DNA of 14,722 nucleotides from CAYJOG01 sp964371695 [NCBI: uncultured bacterium]. GTDB lineage: Bacteria > CAYJOG01. Below are positions 13,437-14,722 of this stretch, piece after piece. Every line of letters begins with the position of its first letter. Position 1 is the stretch's first letter. The DNA is taken from NCBI GenBank assembly GCA_964371695.1, contig CAYJOG010000021.1:1-14722 (forward strand), written 5' to 3'. The notes below the pieces were generated by a model. It was not told the DNA's origin and ran no database searches. It saw only the letters and a list, made by a program, of their open reading frames with translations. The position numbers were made by a program, and so were the translations under genes.

Positions 13437-14722
13437 ATGAATCACCCCAGCTTTGTGAAAAGAAACGTTTTTCTGGGCCTGCTGACGGCGGGAAGCCTGC
13501 TGAGCGCCAAGGCCTTGGCGCTCAGCATCAAAATGCAGGAGTCGTCGTCTCCCCCCAAAGGGGTCAGTGGCCGGGTTGAAGAATCCAAGACCCCTGCGGC
13601 CCCTGCCGCCACGGGGGGGGCTGGCGAGGCTCCGGCCCCCGCCGGTGGCGGCGCGCCACAGGGCCAGCAGGCGGGCAAGGACCCCTATCAGGGCATCTTC
13701 AACATCTGGCAGCCGCTGGACAAGGTTTTGCCCCTGAAAAGCGGCAAGATCACCGCTGCGTTCATGAGCCTGGGCAACAACCCCGGCGGTGGGGCGGCGG
13801 CCCTGCTGCGCGACAACAGCATCGGGGGATATTTTCTGGAGGCGGGGGGCAAGGATTATGGCCTGCTCAAGGGCCTCACGGGCAAGTTTCAATACAACCG
13901 CCAGCTCAAAACCAGTCTGAACGCCAACCGCATGATGGAATGGAAAGCCAGTGTGCTGGGGGCGGAACTGCGGTTTAACCGCACCGACAACCGCACCGGC
14001 TCGGCGGGCGTCACCAATTTGCAGAACAGCAACACCTACGGCCTCAATTACCAGTCCAAAAAGGGTCTCGCCGTGGCCTATCAGAGCACCGTGAACATCG
14101 CCAAAACCCTGGGCGCGTCTCCGGCGCGTTCCGGTGCGCGCAACCAGAGCCTGAACCTGACGCTGCCCCTCACCAAAAAAATCAAGCTCACCCACGTGGG
14201 CAACACCGCCAGCAGCCGCAATTATTTTTCGGGCGACATCACACGGGCGGTGCAGACCGACACCCGCCTGGACGTGCCCTTTCGCAAGAACCTCAGTTTC
14301 ATCATGGGCTACCAGGGCCAGGTCAACCGCAACCTGCCCGCCAACGGCCAGGGCAACCAGCGCTCCGGCAGGTTCACGCGTTACACGGGCATCACCTATT
14401 CCTTCATGAAAGACATGAAGCTCACCTTCAAGGTGGACAGAAACCACAGCAAAAACAGCTCCCCTGGCCAGACCACCAGCTTTGACACCACCAAAAAGGA
14501 CTGGCTTCTGGAGGCCCCGCTCTCGTCCAAGGCCAAGTTCAAGGCCACCCTGCAATCGGTGTTTGACCTCAGCACCGGCATGACCCGTGTGGGGGCCACC
14601 AATTTCAGTTATGACCACAAAAAGCTGCGCCTGCTGCCGGGCTCCACCACCGTGGACACCCGCCGGGAATTTGTCCGCGCAGGCACCAACTCCACCTACA
14701 ACACCACCACGGTGCTGAACAC
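13437..14722 (+). CDS. Probable outer-membrane beta-barrel protein (3' partial, at least 428 aa)
   Basis: The frame is open from ATG 13437 to the right edge. Residues 1-28 form a signal peptide (MNHPSFVKRNVF, hydrophobic core, KALA cleavage before LSIK). Residues about 35-80 are a Pro/Ala/Gly-rich linker. From about residue 100 onward the sequence is a series of roughly 10-residue strands with alternating hydrophobic or aromatic residues separated by polar Asn/Gly/Ser turns, for example LTGKFQYNRQ, LGAELRFNRTDN, YGLNYQSKKG, LSFIMGYQGQVNR and YTGITYSFMKD. This is the pattern of an outer-membrane barrel, but no named family is recognised. In-frame alternatives are GTG 13404 and ATG 13371, but only 13437 gives a clean signal peptide. 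No Shine-Dalgarno precedes it. A 9-codon upstream frame overlaps its ATG as ATGA. The signal-peptide codons contain a perfect 30-bp palindrome. Confidence 0.85.
   Translation, partial: MNHPSFVKRNVFLGLLTAGSLLSAKALALSIKMQESSSPPKGVSGRVEESKTPAAPAATGGAGEAPAPAGGGAPQGQQAGKDPYQGIFNIWQPLDKVLPLKSGKITAAFMSLGNNPGGGAAALLRDNSIGGYFLEAGGKDYGLLKGLTGKFQYNRQLKTSLNANRMMEWKASVLGAELRFNRTDNRTGSAGVTNLQNSNTYGLNYQSKKGLAVAYQSTVNIAKTLGASPARSGARNQSLNLTLPLTKKIKLTHVGNTASSRNYFSGDITRAVQTDTRLDVPFRKNLSFIMGYQGQVNRNLPANGQGNQRSGRFTRYTGITYSFMKDMKLTFKVDRNHSKNSSPGQTTSFDTTKKDWLLEAPLSSKAKFKATLQSVFDLSTGMTRVGATNFSYDHKKLRLLPGSTTVDTRREFVRAGTNSTYNTTTVLN
13498..13527. repeat. Perfect 30-bp palindrome in the barrel gene's signal-peptide codons
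   Basis: The left arm TGCTGAGCGCCAAGG (13498-13512) is followed at once by its exact reverse complement CCTTGGCGCTCAGCA (13513-13527), with no spacer. It encodes the end of the signal peptide (LLSAKALALS), 61 bases after the start codon. It could be an operator for a dimeric regulator, a strong mRNA hairpin, or the product of a template-switch event. Confidence 0.9.

Noticed and set aside
13060-13440. 126-codon plus-strand open frame across the regulator start and the divergent region
   Set aside because: Most of it is antisense to the HTH codons or within promoter DNA, and no domain or signal peptide is visible. Only the last nine codons (a separate ATG at 13411) are of interest, as a possible leader.
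13311-14618. 435-codon open frame antisense to the barrel gene
   Set aside because: It is a shadow of the strongly biased GC-rich codon use of the plus-strand gene. The plus frame has a signal peptide and barrel strands, whereas the antisense product has no recognisable domain.

Overview
The window looks like chromosomal DNA of a diderm (Gram-negative-type) bacterium. It is GC-rich by eye. Four of the six genes have, at least under one plausible start, a readable signal peptide, and the last gene looks like an outer-membrane beta-barrel. Nothing in the sequence fixes the lineage. There are no tRNAs, rRNAs, CRISPR arrays, insertion sequences or phage genes.

Layout. Bases 1-10524 hold a tightly packed plus-strand operon of four genes. 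They are the 3' end of a beta-repeat protein gene (to 281), a giant exported beta-repeat protein of 2151 aa (274-6729), a secreted fibronectin type III repeat protein (6732-8885) and an exported TPR-like helical protein (8890-10524). The junctions are an 8-base overlap, a 2-base gap and a 4-base gap, so co-transcription and coupled translation are likely. Only 6 bases later comes the stop codon of a convergent minus-strand gene (10531-13173). Its 880-aa product has an XRE-type helix-turn-helix, a long helical TPR-like middle, a possible GAF-like domain and a sigma-54-activator-type AAA+ domain that has lost its catalytic residues. A 263-base divergent intergenic region (13174-13436) separates it from a plus-strand gene for a probable outer-membrane barrel protein, which runs off the right edge.

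How it may work together (inference). Everything except the regulator appears to be exported. A plausible picture is an envelope or surface assembly: two giant beta-repeat proteins, a multi-FN3 adhesion or scaffold protein and a helical-repeat scaffold, with an outer-membrane barrel and a dedicated regulator next door. The giant protein's long alternating hydrophobic/polar strands recall AsmA/TamB-type lipid-bridge proteins, but I cannot show homology. Its function is unknown.

Non-coding signals that stand out are a perfect 30-bp palindrome inside the signal-peptide codons of the barrel gene (13498-13527), and a 13-bp hairpin followed by seven T's inside the regulator gene, on its own sense strand (12481-12527).
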